From Wurfbainia villosa (lineage: Eukaryota; Streptophyta; Magnoliopsida; Zingiberales; Zingiberaceae), in the NCBI GenBank assembly GCA_025175895.1, contig CM045988.1, positions 12,615,647 to 12,679,646 on the forward strand: a DNA stretch of 64,000 nucleotides, read 5' to 3'. A program made the position numbers and the translations under genes. A model generated the notes under the pieces. That model did not search any database, had not been told where the DNA came from, and saw nothing but the letters and a program-made list of their open reading frames with translations. Positions 11,038 through 22,350 of this stretch are shown in pieces. Position 1 is the stretch's first letter, and each line of letters opens with the position of its first letter.

Positions 11038-11350
11038 AAAAGACAACACCTCAAAGACAACAGTTTTAGGAGAAACCATTGTCTTTTTGTTAAAAGACAA
11101 CGGTTTTTGACAAAACCGTTGTCTTTGAGCGGCCATATAACACAAAAGACAACGGTTTGATAGTATCCGTTGTCGTTGAGCATATTTTTTTTAAATCAAC
11201 AACACATTTTACAACGGTTTTCCAGAACTGTTGTCTTTAAGGTTTTTTTTATCTCAACAACAGTTGGGACAACGGTGCAATCAACCGTTGTCAATGAGAA
11301 TTTTTTTGTTGTCGTTGTGATAATATTACAACGGTTTTAAACCGTGGTCA
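11038..11350 (+). repeat. CACTA left subterminal repeat region
   Basis: Multiple copies of AAGACAACGGTTT and the inverse AAACCGTTGTC, often paired as small palindromes with the loop TTTGACA or similar. In CACTA elements subterminal motifs bind the TNP1-type protein; binding here is inferred. Confidence 0.85.
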
Positions 11351-12439
11351 ATGAAATTTTAAAAGTTTATAATACTATTAATACTATTTTATTATTATAA
11401 TACAACGGTGAAATTATTTTTTTAATTATTAATACTATTTTTTTTAAATTATTGCAAATAAGTTTTTTTTAAAAAAAATTATAAATATATACGTTTACAA
11501 CAATATATTTAAAAGTTTATATATATTTTTTAAACAATATTTACAACAATATTTTTTTTAAAAGTTGTTATATATATTTAAAAATTTGTTAGGTTAAATA
11601 AATCTTCCCTAAACTTCTCCGTCGTTCTTACTTTCCGAAAACCTCCGCGGTTCCTACTTCCCAAAAAACCTCCCCCGTTCTCCGTTGCGCGCTCGTCCAT
11701 CCCATCTTCTTCCGCGCCGCATTCTCACGGTTGGTCGCCCTCTATTCGTTCTCTTCCTTTTTCGTCGGCCATTGCTCGACCTCCGTCCGTCGGCCTTCGT
11801 CCATCGTTCAGCGTCCTGATTCCGTCCCAACAGGTTCACCGTCATAAACTCTTGGTTTATGGTTATCATGTTGTGCCTTCAAACCTTTATTGGTTAAGAA
11901 GGTTTGAGTTGGATTGTTTCTATCCATTGAACCTTAATCTCATTGTCATAGATAATCCGGTATCTGCGCATACAGAAAATCGAGTTATGTTCCAACCTTA
12001 TTCTTCATGAAGATTATTCACCTTATATCATCGTTTGTACATCGTATTTATCTATTCTAGAAGCCATTCTCTCGGTATTCTATAATATAAAATGTCTGTT
12101 TATAAATTTAGTTTAAATTTTTTACTTTATAGTACCTTCCAACCCCTGAAATTTATATTTAATTCCTTTGAGCAATTGCTTGTATGCAGTATTTATCGTT
12201 AGTTTCTACTTAAATTTATATTTTATTCACTGAGCAATTTGCTTTGTTGGTACTTTCTAACTTTAGCTTAGGTGGACTGACTAGATCATATACAAATTTA
12301 AGTTACTTCATATTACCTTCTTATCCCGAAATATAAGTTTGATACATTGAAGCATCTACTGCTGCTTTATTAATGATCTAGTGGTGTTAAGTATTATGAA
12401 GGTTTATTTAATTGTCATTTAATGTTTTTATGCACTAGA
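11351..12439 (+). promoter_or_regulatory. CACTA 5' region upstream of TNP2
   Basis: About 1.1 kb without a supported protein. The left half is AT-rich (A/T runs at 11390-11600). A CG-richer stretch at 11600-11850 looks like a 5' leader (TTCTCCGTCG..., CGTCGGCC). An AT-rich stretch with possible introns then leads to the TNP2 start. The promoter position is not certain. Confidence 0.4.
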
Positions 12440-15400
12440 ATGGACAAAGAATGGATGTTCAAGGATAGATTATCACCTGAGTATGCGTATGGAGTAGAGT
12501 CCTTCTTGCAATTTGCAGTGCAAAATTCTGGTGATTCTAATGCAATATCTTGTCCATGTGCCATGTGTGGTAACCTAAGAAGGAACAGTATTGATGTCAC
12601 AAGGGCTCATTTAAGAAGTAATGGTATGGATTTAACATACGTAGTGTGGATATGGCATGGAGAAAAACCCTCATTTACCAACTTAATGAATGATAGTGAA
12701 CAAGGCCAACAAGGTGAACAGAATTTCTTTGATGAGAAGCTTGTAGATATGGTAAATGCAACATATGAATATGATGAGAATCCAACTACATTCAATAACC
12801 TACTCCATGATGTTGAGAAACCTTTATATCCTGGATGTACAAAATTTACAAAGTTATCTGCCATTGTTAAATTGTACAACTTGAAAGCCAAATATAGTTG
12901 GAGCGATAAAGGATTCACAGACATTCTTTCTTTGTTGGGAGAAATGCTTCCAGATGGTAATGAATTGCCTTTATCAGTGTATGTTGTGAAAAAATCCTTG
13001 GCTGTATTGGGTATGGAATATGAAAAAAATCCATGCATGTCCTAATGATTGTATCTTATATCGGAAGGAATACGCAGATTGTATCAATTGTCCTACTTGT
13101 GGGTTTTCAAGATGGAAGATATGCAAGAATTCAAAAGTAAATGAAGGAGTTCCTGCAAAGGTCCTCTGGTACTTTCCACCTATTCCAAGATTTCGAAAAA
13201 TGTTTAGAAACCAAGAAACCTCTAAGGTGTTAACTTGGCATGCTGATAGTAGAACTTGTGATGGTTATTTGCTCATCCAGATTCACCCAATTGGAAGGTA
13301 GTCGACCATAAGTGGCCAGATTTTGCTTATGAGCCAAGAAATTTGAGATTGGCCATATCGGCAGATGGAATAAATCCACATAGATTGATGAGTTCTACGT
13401 ATAGTTGTTGGCCAGTTTTGTTGATCACTTACAATCTTCCTCCATTTTTGTGTATGACGAGAAAATTTATGATGCTTACTTTATTGATATCGGGTCCTAA
13501 ACAGCCAGGGAATGATATTGATGTTTACCTAGCACCTTTGATTGATGACTTAAAGCAGTTATGGGAAGAAGGTATTGAAGCATATGATGCATATCGACAA
13601 GAAAGATTCACCCTTAAGGTAGTCTTATTATGGACAATTAATGACTTTCCGGCATATGGAAACCTTTCTGGATGTCGCGTGAAAGGATATAATGCATGTC
13701 CTATCTGTGGTGAAAACACATGTGCAAAAAGATTGAAACATAGTAGAAAAATGTCATTCATAGGCCATAGAAGGTTTCTTCCTGAGAACCATCCTTATCG
13801 AAGGCAAAAGAAAGCATTTGATGGGAAGCAAGACTTTAACATTGCACCGAGACCATTGAGTGGTCGTGATATTTCCAAAACAGTTAATAAAATTAATTGT
13901 CGTTGGGGGAAAATGAACAGAAAACTTCAAGCATCAGAGGATGGTAGTCATCCATATTGGAAGAAGAAATCAATATTCTTTGAACTTGCATATTGGGAGC
14001 ATCTACATGTCCGACATGTTCTTGATGTGATGCACATCGAGAAAAATATATGTGAAAGCTTTGGTTGGCACATTACTTGGCATTCCAGGGAAAACAAAAG
14101 ATGGATTAGCAGCACGCCTAGACCTTGTGGATATGAATGTCAGGTTGGAATTGGCACCAAAGGAGGGGAAAAAGAAAACTTTTTTGCCAGCGGCATGTTA
14201 TACATTAAGTAAAGATGAGAAAAGAAAATTTTGTAGCTCCTTGTTGGGAATGAAGGTTCCTCTGAGTTATTCATCCAATATTAGAAGCCTTGTATCAATG
14301 AAGGAATTGCAACTTTTTGGTATGAAATCACACGATTGTCACACTTTGATGCAACAGTTACTTCCAGTTGCCATTCGTGGTGTCTTACCCAAACATGTTA
14401 GATATACTATCACTCGATTGTGCTTTTTCTTCAACAAGTTGTGTAGCAAAGTGATAGATGTCTCGAAGTTAGATGATATGCAAAGAGATATTGTGACAAC
14501 ATTGTGCTTACTTGAAAAATATTTTCCTCCTTCATTTTTTGATGTCATGCTCCATTTGACTGTTCACCTCGTACGTGAGGTTAAATTGTGTGGACCAGTT
14601 TGGTATAGATGGATGTACCCATTTGAAAGATTCATGAAAACATTGAAAGGTTATGTGCGAAACCGCAATCGACCCGAAGGTTGTATAGCCGAATGTTATA
14701 TTGCTGAGGAGGCTCTAGAATTTTGCTCAGACTACCTGTTTAATGTGCACACTGTTGGCATCCCAACAAGGAATCGTCAATTGGAGTTTACCAGACCTTT
14801 ATCACGAGATCGAGTGCACTCCACCAATCATGAGGAGTGGGAGCAAGCACATCGTCACGTATTAGAAAATAATGATGAGATAGAGCCATATATCAAGTAA
14901 TTTCTCCAACTCATTGCTACTTTCAAATGTGACATTAAATTCTAGTATCTAATCATTTCTTCAACAGAAAACACATGGCTCATTTGAAGGCAACATTTCA
15001 TCAGAAAGCAAAGTCAAAAAAGTGGTTACAAGATGAGCACAATCGGACTTTTATTCCGTGGTTGCGTGATACTGTAAGTTACATGCAAATTAATGGGGGT
15101 ATTTATAATTTATGAAGATTAATATATAATTCAACTTTTGCATTTTGCAATTTATAGGTTGCAAATGCAATTAACCATTCGACACATCAAATCTCTGAAC
15201 AATTAAAGTGGTTGGCGCATGGACCTATGCAGCAGTATTCAAGTATTCGCATATTTAATTCTTTGGGGTTACTTATCACACAAAAGAGCGTGATGACGTA
15301 TGTAGTGTAAAATTGAGGTAAGCGTAGTTGCAAAGACTATGCAACTTTCTAGCGCAAAGGATAGGAATCCAATTGTGTCAGACATGGTATTCTATGGCGT

Positions 15401-15806
15401 TATTGATGAAATATGGGAGCTCGATTACTATCTCTATCGAATTCCAGTGTTTAAATGTAGTTGGGTTGATAATAATGGTGGTATTAAAGTAGATGAACAT
15501 GGTTTCACATTAGTAAACCTCAAAAGGATAGGGTTTAAATCTGATTCATTCATCTTAGGTAGTCAAGCGAAACAAGTTTTTTACCTTGAAGACCCTGAAG
15601 ATCCCACATGGTCTGTTGCCCTTGCAACTCCTAGTAGAGACTACTTTGAAAATATTATTGGTGATAATTTGGAAGAAACTGCAACCAACTATCAATGTTT
15701 TTCCCGAGGGCTCCCAATAATGGATGTTGATGAATTAGATGACAATGAACCACCGTGCATGCGTGAAGATTGTGACGGAACTTGGGTTGATGATGTTTTA
15801 CCTTAG
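12440..15806 (+). CDS. TNP2-type CACTA transposase (multi-exon, 3-4 single-base shifts)
   Basis: Cut-and-paste transposase. The start is MDKEWMF at 12440. The N-terminus is a transposase-associated domain (CPCAMCGN, HLRSNGMDLTYVVWIWHGE). The Transposase_21 core follows: HACPNDCILYRKEY, CPTCGFSRWK, PNWKVVDHKWPDFA, SGPKQPGNDIDVYLAPLIDD, WTINDFPAYGNLSG, VKGYNACPIC and HVLDVMHIEKNICES. A DUF4218-like part comes next (HLTVHLVREVKLCGPVWYRW, MYPFERFMKTLKGYV). After an intron (donor after ATCAA at about 14898, acceptor CAG before AAAACACATGG) the frame is kept as KKHMAHLKATF. A second intron starts with GTAAGT (15074) and ends near 15158. The DUF4216-like exon (YRIPVFKCSWVD, SQAKQVFYLEDP) stops at 15806. 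Single-base shifts occur at about 13023 (a run of 7 A), 13260-13280, 14055 and 15270. Confidence 0.93.
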
Positions 15807-16524
15807 TGTGGAAATTATATTTAAATTTAAATCCTACGTTAATATTTTGGTTTATCTTTGTGTCACCTTGTGTTACTTTGGATTGGAATTATATTTTTTT
15901 CCCATAAATTTGCTATATCTTATGGGATTGCTTTATTTTATTTGTCACTCGATTATTTCTGTTTTGGTAGATGATACTGCTTTATCTATTATCTGTTATC
16001 TGTAAATGATACTCTTTATCCCATAAATTTGATGATGGTTTACCACACCGGCATCAAATCTGGTTTGGTAAATGATACTGCTTTATATGTCAGATAATTT
16101 TGCAACACAATAATGAAATGCCAGTTTGATCCTTTGTGATAGTCGCTGCACCTCCAAATTTATCAACCCTTACAGGAGATTGTAAAAATTTCAACTTTGT
16201 GTTGCTTACTTGTTATTTGTTTTTCTTAATATTTGCACATATTTTAGCAAGCTCAGCTACGTGTGGACTGCAACATGATTATATTCCTGTTGAAAATAAA
16301 CTTGCTTATTTGTATATGAGTTCTGTTCATGAAATTTTATATAATTAAGGATACTAAGCATGCCAATTGTAGATTATATTAATCTAAAGCTGAATTTTTT
16401 GTTGTCAACTCACACAAGACAGAAGTTACAAGTTTAATATTTGTTGTTATCTCCATCAGTAATTTATGATATTTACCTTATATTTGCAAAGTGCAGATTT
16501 TGTGATTAATAGGTTGCCAACTCT
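15807..16524 (+). other. CACTA spacer between the two genes
   Basis: AT-rich spacer of about 0.7 kb with no supported coding region. It probably holds the TNP2 terminator and the promoter of the second gene. There is a partial internal duplication: GATACTGCTTTAT occurs at about 15972 and 16074, and CCCATAAATTTG at about 15901 and 16020. Confidence 0.5.
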
Positions 16525-18035
16525 ATGACAAAAAATCAAAGCAAACGAGGAGGTACAAACCCTGAAAAGGGTAAGGAAAAAATTGGCGCTGATTTATTAG
16601 ACGAGGAAAATGTTGGGCATACGTGATTCCAACGCAACCCAATCAAACAAAATGAGTAGAGGTCCTACACATATGGGATGATTTCAAGGCTAAGGAATAA
16701 GGGCATTATACTGAAAGTTGAATTCAATAATCTGGGACAGCCTATTGGGGAAAATGCAGTTAAAATGCAAAGTTCACTTGGCCAGATTGTTCGAGAGAAA
16801 GTACCAATAACTTACAATACTTGGAAGCATGTTCCTATTGACATCAAGGAGCGTGTGTGGGAAGCCGTGAATGTAAATATAAATTGCCATACTTTTATCC
16901 TTCAAATATAAACTAATACCTTTTTTTGTGTTTATTAACATTTGATGTTTATCCATTTTTTTATGGATTTGTAGTTGGCGTACAAGGTTGATGTTGCTTG
17001 GAAAAAGGGATGTTTGAGCTCGGCAAATGATAAGTGGCGCCAATGGAAAAGCAGCAATTGAAAAACTCCAGAGAAGTTGCATATGCCACCTCCAGGATCA
17101 AATATTCCAGTGAGTATATAGGAGTAAGTTCGTGATAAGTCGTTTGTCTAATGAATTTAAAGTAAGATTTTTAAATCTCATGTCTCAAATAATTAACTCT
17201 TAATAGAATATTGTGATTGGTAATGCATTTTTGTCTTGTTTATTTTTTAAGGAACTAAGTGAGAAACAACAAGAAAGGAGAGCCCAAAACAAATACCCCC
17301 ATCGACTTTCTCGCAAAGGATATGCACGCCTAGCTGAAGAAATAGTAAGTAATATTTAATTATCACTTACAATAAATTTGATACCTTAACGAAGAGGTAT
17401 TTAAATAATATTGATTCATTTGTTATTGTTATTAGAAGGATGAATTATCTAATGATAATGAAATAAACCGAGCTATCCTTTGGAAGAAAGGCCGACTCAA
17501 TAAAGAAGGGGAGTTTGTTGGTGATCAACTGAAGGCAACAACCTCAAAAATTGTAAGTAAATGTTTTAGATTTAGGCTTGTTATGTTAATGGTTCCCATC
17601 CAAATATTAGTCAATATATGTTTTTGTGCATTGCAGGATGATGGTATCTTACAAAAGAGGGAGGGAAAGTTAATGCTTGGTGAACCGACACAAGACATTC
17701 TAACAGTTGCACTTGAATCTAAGGAACATGGTGGGCGTATAAGGGCAGTTGGAGCTTACGTCACTCCAAGTACATACTTTGGCTTGTCAAAATGGAGGTC
17801 TCACGTTCAGCAAGCTGTATTTAATGATCAACAAAATATGTTGTTGGAGCAACATAAAAAAATTTTAGAGCAGGAGGATTGGATAAACAAGTTAGAAGCA
17901 ATGGTTTTCAAAAATGGCAAATGCGAGATTGAGAATGATGAGAAGGGAAGTTGTAGTGTGAAGTTTCCTCCAACCTTGCAGGAAAATGAGTTTAACTATG
18001 ATCATGGTCTATCAAATGAGATGAAAGCGGCATAG
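16525..18035 (+). CDS. TNP1/Transposase_24-type protein, N-terminal half of the second CACTA gene
   Basis: Plant transposase of the Ptta/En/Spm (Transposase_24) kind, thought to bind element ends. The probable start is MTKNQSKRGG at 16525. Exons in order: GMISRLRNKGIILKVEFNN and WKHVPIDIKERVWEAVN (to about 16872, donor GTAAAT); LAYKVDVAWKKGCL (from 16976); SEKQQERRAQNKYPHRLSRK (about 17253); NEINRAILWKKGRLNKEGEF (about 17437); DDGILQKREGKLMLGEPTQD with GGRIRAVGAYVTPSTYFG (17637-18035). The last exon has a coiled-coil tail (QQNMLLEQHKKILEQEDWIN). At least two frame shifts sit before 16678. A stop at 18033 ends this exon as read, but splicing to downstream exons is likely. Domain assignment is by motif memory. 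Confidence 0.82.
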
Positions 18036-18285
18036 TGATGCGGCGTGGAGTTTATTCACGAGGCAGAGCCTTTACAGGTATCTTTAATCTTTAATGATAT
18101 CATTGAAATTGTCCAATTTAAATACATTTATTTTTTATACAAGCATTATGTTTTGTCTTACAAGGGTCATTTAGTTACATTGAGTGTGGAATCTGGCATC
18201 CATGTAGCTTACAATTGTTAGTATTGGGGGAGATGATGAGCATCTTAATGGTGATCCAAGTAAGCATACGAACCATTGTTTCGTA

Positions 18286-21200
18286 ATGGTTGATGAAGCA
18301 TTGGATGAAACCGCCCCTTTGCCAATTCCAACCCCTGTGTGTCAAAGCATTGGTGATGCTATCGGATCACATGTAGCTTGGCCCAGACACTTGATGCAAA
18401 CACAAGATTCTTCGGTAAATGCTACAATCTATTTAAATTTAGCTATACAAGTGCCTAACAAGTATATGTTTTCATAAACTAGAAGGTCAAGGGGAAAAAA
18501 CCTGACTGTACCAAAAGGAAGCATCGATTGCAATCACCAAATGTGGAATCATTAACAGTGCGATCATCAAATATGCCTAGATCACTATGGCTGTTGTATT
18601 GTTATTGCAAGCGTGCTCTTCATGATCACCAGTCTATGAAATTTATGTTGAAGTATGATGTATTTAGTGGTAAGTTCGAAGCCAGTGTTTGCCTTCAAGA
18701 CATCATTCCTTTCTGCAACTTGGAACCAATTTCATACAATTGCATAGTTGTGTACATATGGTAATGCATTATATTGTTTTCATGTACTAACACTTTGACT
18801 ATTGATTTATGAGTTTTATTTATCCTGGTCTTATGCATTTTGTTGTATGTTTAAATGGTAGGCATTTATATAAAAAGATGAAGGAGGAAAATAAGCTGGA
18901 GAGGTTTAGATTTGTGGATCCATATGTTGTTGGGTGTCACTTCACATTAGTTGATAAGAGAGCCCTTGGTTTGGCTAGGTTGAATGGCACACCACCAAAC
19001 CAAATAGTTTTGGTTCCAGATTAACATAGGGTGTGTAAAATAGAGGTGGAATGCTAATTTTTTACTTTGATAAACACTTGCTTAATTACATGCATTACTA
19101 TTGTGTATATATGTAGTTTCCATTGGATTTTGATCACGATCCTCACAAAGAGGTTGTTTCGTTGTTGGATCCTCTCAGTCAGCGTAATCGTGATGAGACT
19201 TGGAAGAATGTTGTGAAGATGTAAGTTTTAGTAGCAAAATATTGTCAATATTTATTATAATTTTTTTATATATACTATATGCACTAAAAGCCTATAATCT
19301 TTTATGATTTTATGAAGGGCCTTGAAATTGTTTAACACAGATTGGCAAGCACGGAAGAAACACCCTTTGTGGGAAATAATCAAGGTATGTTTTACACCAT
19401 GCAGTTTTTCACATTTCGTGCTCCTACAATGTTTTCCCTTTGACAAATCTAGTTTATCATCATCAATGGCTGCAGAAACATGATTCCAACAATAGCCATT
19501 GTTGTTGTTGTCCAAATTGATTCAATCAGTGCAAATCACTTTGTCTTACGAGTCAGATCTCATCATTTTCTTCATCTAGATCTTTATTGTCCACAATTAG
19601 CTTACCTAGGCTCGCTTCCCGCCTTGGTGCACCATTTGTGTTGGGATATCATTTTCCACGTCACAAATCAGATTCCATGGCTCATTTTTTCTTTTGTTCT
19701 TTTAGTTACTAGAAATGCCTCAAGCTGGCACCTCAATTGGTCAACAGCTGCATTCTTCTCTTCATATTGATATTTGGCTTCAAATAACTTCATCTGAACT
19801 CTTTCTTCATGCAACTCATCTGCGAGATGAAGCATTTGTCTCTCCTCGTCCAGCTCTTCACGTGCCTTTCTGGACTCCACTTGGTTCTTACTTGACCTTG
19901 TCATCACCGATTTCTTTAATCATCTGACCACAGAATTGTTCAATCATTTTCCTTGTTTTCCTCTCACTTTCCAGCTTTTCACATGCTTCTACCAGTGAAG
20001 AATTAACTTTTTCTAGTTCAACTCTGAGCCTTTCATTCTTGCACTCAGCTCTTCTTCTTAATTTTCTTTCATTCTCAAGGCCCTCAATTATAGGCGGAAA
20101 AGAAAGTCTTATTCCTTCTCGTTTCTTTTTCTTCCATGTTCCTTTTTCTTCCATAATCTGTTTCAAAAGATGATGAAATTTACTTTCCTCGGATTCTTTC
20201 TCATGGATAAGCTGATCAACTAAGACAAGGGCCTGACTTAATTGGCAGTAAATGATTCTAGCAAGAGAGATTGACTGTGGCTTTACTTTCCTCGGATTCT
20301 TTCTCATGGATCTGCTTCTTGACTGTGGCTAAATTGACATTGTGCTCTGATCGGCCTACTTACTCCAATCTATTCTGGAGTGTTTTGCCAACCGACATTG
20401 TGTTCTGGAGCAAATTGACATTGTGCTCTGAATTGGCTGCGATGCTGATTCCTGGAGCAAAATGACAGTGTGCTCTGAATTTCCTGCGATACTGGTAGTA
20501 CCCTTCTAATTTGCATTGCAATAATTTTCTCACTATCGCTCTTAATTATTACATTTTTAAAAATAGAATCCAGCTAGAAAATCATCATGTGATCAGGTGA
20601 CTTTATGGCACAAGGAATTTCGGGAAAGATCATGTAAACTGTTTACATCCTATATTCTCCTGCAAGCAGAAAAAAAAACAAATGATAAAAGTTGTGTAGG
20701 ACTATCGTAAAAGTAAATTCTTATTACAAATTTATTATTACTTCAATGTAAGCAAAGGTTATGTAGGCCTGTCATAACTTTTACTAAATCATTAAAAGAA
20801 ATATGCAAATCTTCTTTGCTCTAGATCTTGTCATTAGTTATTCTATTAAACTCAGATAAATCTCACTTTGCTGCAGTGTTATGATAGCAAATGGCATCTA
20901 GTTCCTAAAGAGAATATCACTTTCAACCATGACAGTTTCATACTCAGAGTGTTTTAGGATTTACTAAAATAATGCACTGAAGTAATAGAATAGTGTCACA
21001 AAATCTGACAACGGTTACCAGTGAAGCTCAAGGAGGAGTTAAATTCCAAAAGACTTTTACTCATACTAGATGTTGCTCAAGGAATAACTACTAGCTTTTT
21101 TTGAACTCAAGTAGGGAAATTAAGGAGGTTATTAGATGTATAATTGAAAATAAAACAAATGTAACAATTGAAATTAATGACAATTTTTTTTCCCTTATGC

Positions 21201-21553
21201 CAACTTTTTTTATGTCGTGTATAATTTATGTATCAAATTTTACTATCAGAATAACTACTATAATTTTTTTCCATCACAGGTTCCCCTTCAACCGGATGGA
21301 GCTCAATGTGGGTATTTTGTTTTACGATATATGAGAGAGATAATTAAAGGCGCCACATCCTTTGACAAGTCTTCCCTACGATCAATAGTAATATTAGATA
21401 TATTTTCAAATTTTTTTATTGATACCATAGCGTTTAATTACATTTTCATTTTTTCACATGCAGTTCGCAAATTCTGTGATAGCTGCAAAGGAAATTGATG
21501 AGGTACGTTCGGAGTGGGCTGATTGCATACAAGATCACATATCTGATGATTAG
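18286..21553 (+). CDS. Ulp1-like C48 cysteine protease, C-terminal half of the second CACTA gene
   Basis: Exon pieces: LDETAPLPIPTPVCQSIGDA with WPRHLM (18286 on); MPRSLWLLYCYC (18570 on); VCLNGRHLYKKMKEENKLER with FRFVDPYVVG (about 18848). The exon at 19117-19220 carries the catalytic His in HWILIT (CAT at 19121) and Asp in SLLDPLSQRN (19168). KLFNTDWQARKKHPLWEIIK ends at 19383. The exon from 21281, VPLQPDGAQCGYFVLRYM, carries the oxyanion Gln and nucleophile Cys. The last exon, from FANSVIAAKEIDEVRSEWAD, stops at 21553. Splice junctions 19220/19318, 19383/21281 and 21389/21464 keep phase. One missing base after HWILIT shifts that exon. Such proteases are often fused or adjacent in plant CACTA elements; their role in transposition is unknown. 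Confidence 0.85.
19450..20310 (-). pseudogene. Captured fragment resembling a plant USO1-like coiled-coil protein gene
   Basis: On the minus strand, 20307-19888 encodes a charged coiled-coil: SLARIIYCQLSQALVLVDQL, HEKESEESKFHHLLKQIMEE, LENERKLRRRAECKNERLRV and ERKTRKMIEQFCGQMIKEIG. One extra base near 19895 shifts the frame. It continues in 19907-19668 with REELDEERQMLHLADELHEE, RVQMKLFEAKYQYEEKNAAV and DQLRCQLEAFL. Further down, broken frames keep a short serine-rich-like tail ending NNNNGYCWNHVSAA (near 19460). This order matches, as I remember it, the conserved C-terminal half of plant proteins annotated as intracellular transport protein USO1-like (the At5g41620 group). No start codon context or 5' exons are present, so it is a fragment. 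It is antisense to the transposon genes and wholly intronic. Confidence 0.72.
20181..20490 (+). repeat. Local duplications at the edge of the captured fragment
   Basis: TTTACTTTCCTCGGATTC plus the next dozen bases occurs at about 20181 and again at about 20281. Then TTGACATTGTGCTCTGA-type units of roughly 45-60 bp repeat two to three times between 20330 and 20490 (TGGAGCAAA(A/T)TGACA...). They mark the 5' boundary of the captured fragment. Confidence 0.7.
20491..21280 (+). other. Intronic spacer without recognised features
   Basis: AT-rich DNA between the captured fragment and the splice acceptor. I see no protein similarity, RNA gene or repeat array. Confidence 0.5.
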
Positions 21554-21860
21554 GAGAGATTTAAGTGCATGTACATACATCTTTTGGTTCTGATCTTGAC
21601 TGGAGTTCTCCTTGCTCTGATACTATCTTTAATCATTTCTTCCCCGTGAAGGACTAGGCTGAGTGTTTTGCTATGCAAATACTTTTGGTGCATATGATGT
21701 GTAGTTGTTTTGCCACAGTACTTTTTAATATATATCGGTAAAAGTGATCATTTAAAATGTAATGTGACCTTGTACTTTACATTGCTACAAGTGCGAGTGT
21801 ATATATGTGTTTTCTATAATTCTTTTTGATGTTGTATGATTTATATTAAAAATGCAACAC
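21554..21860 (+). other. CACTA 3' non-coding region
   Basis: Sequence between the protease stop and the subterminal repeats. It probably holds the transcript end. No distinct terminator motif stands out. Confidence 0.45.
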
Positions 21861-21867
21861 TATAAAT

Positions 21868-22345
21868 CTACAACGGTTTATTATGTTATAGAGTAACCGT
21901 TGAGAAATGACAACGCTGAAAAACCGTTGTCTATGAGCAAAAAAAAAATCCATGGTAAATCGGGGGTCGGTCAAAGACAACGGTGAAAAACCGTTGTAGA
22001 TTTAAGAAAAAGACAACGGTGAAAAACCGTTGTCTATTAGAAAAAAATACGTGGTAAATCGCCCCGTTGTGAATAGTGGTTTGGTCAAAGACAATGGTTA
22101 AAAACCGTTGTCTTATCTTTGAAATGACAACGGTTTTTCACCGTTGTCTTTGCCCGAACCACTTTTTACAACGGGTCGATTTACCACGGATTTTTTTACC
22201 AATAGACAACGGTTTTTCATCGTTGTCTTTTCCTTAAATCTACAACGGTTTTTCACCGTTGTCTTTGCCCGAACCACTTTCCACAACAGGTCGATTAACC
22301 ACAGATTTTTTGGCTAATAGACAACGGTTTTTCACCGTTGTCTAT
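21868..22345 (+). repeat. CACTA right subterminal region: long foldback
   Basis: A left arm (about 21908-22112) and a right arm (about 22125-22345) are imperfect inverted copies of each other with a loop of roughly 12 bp. Both carry GACAACGGTGAAAAACCGTTGTC-type mini-palindromes and blocks such as TAGATTTAAG and GTGGTAAATCG. The pairing was traced by eye over more than 200 bp. Confidence 0.85.
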
Positions 22346-22350
22346 TCGAT

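Larger units (their letters stand above)
19384..21280 (+). other. Large intron of the CACTA protease gene
   Basis: Donor ATCAAG|GTATGT and acceptor CATCACAG|GTTCCC. Joined, they read IIK-VPLQPD in phase 0. The 1.9-kb length is far greater than the roughly 100-bp introns elsewhere in the element and is explained by captured antisense DNA plus local repeats. Confidence 0.85.

Noticed and set aside
19480..19927. Plus-strand frames across the captured fragment
   Set aside because: The minus strand carries the conserved coiled-coil; the plus frames are its complement.
21101..21334. Open frame overlapping the last protease intron and exon (MNSSREIKEV...)
   Set aside because: It is mostly intron in another frame; the supported exon begins at 21281 (VPLQPDG).
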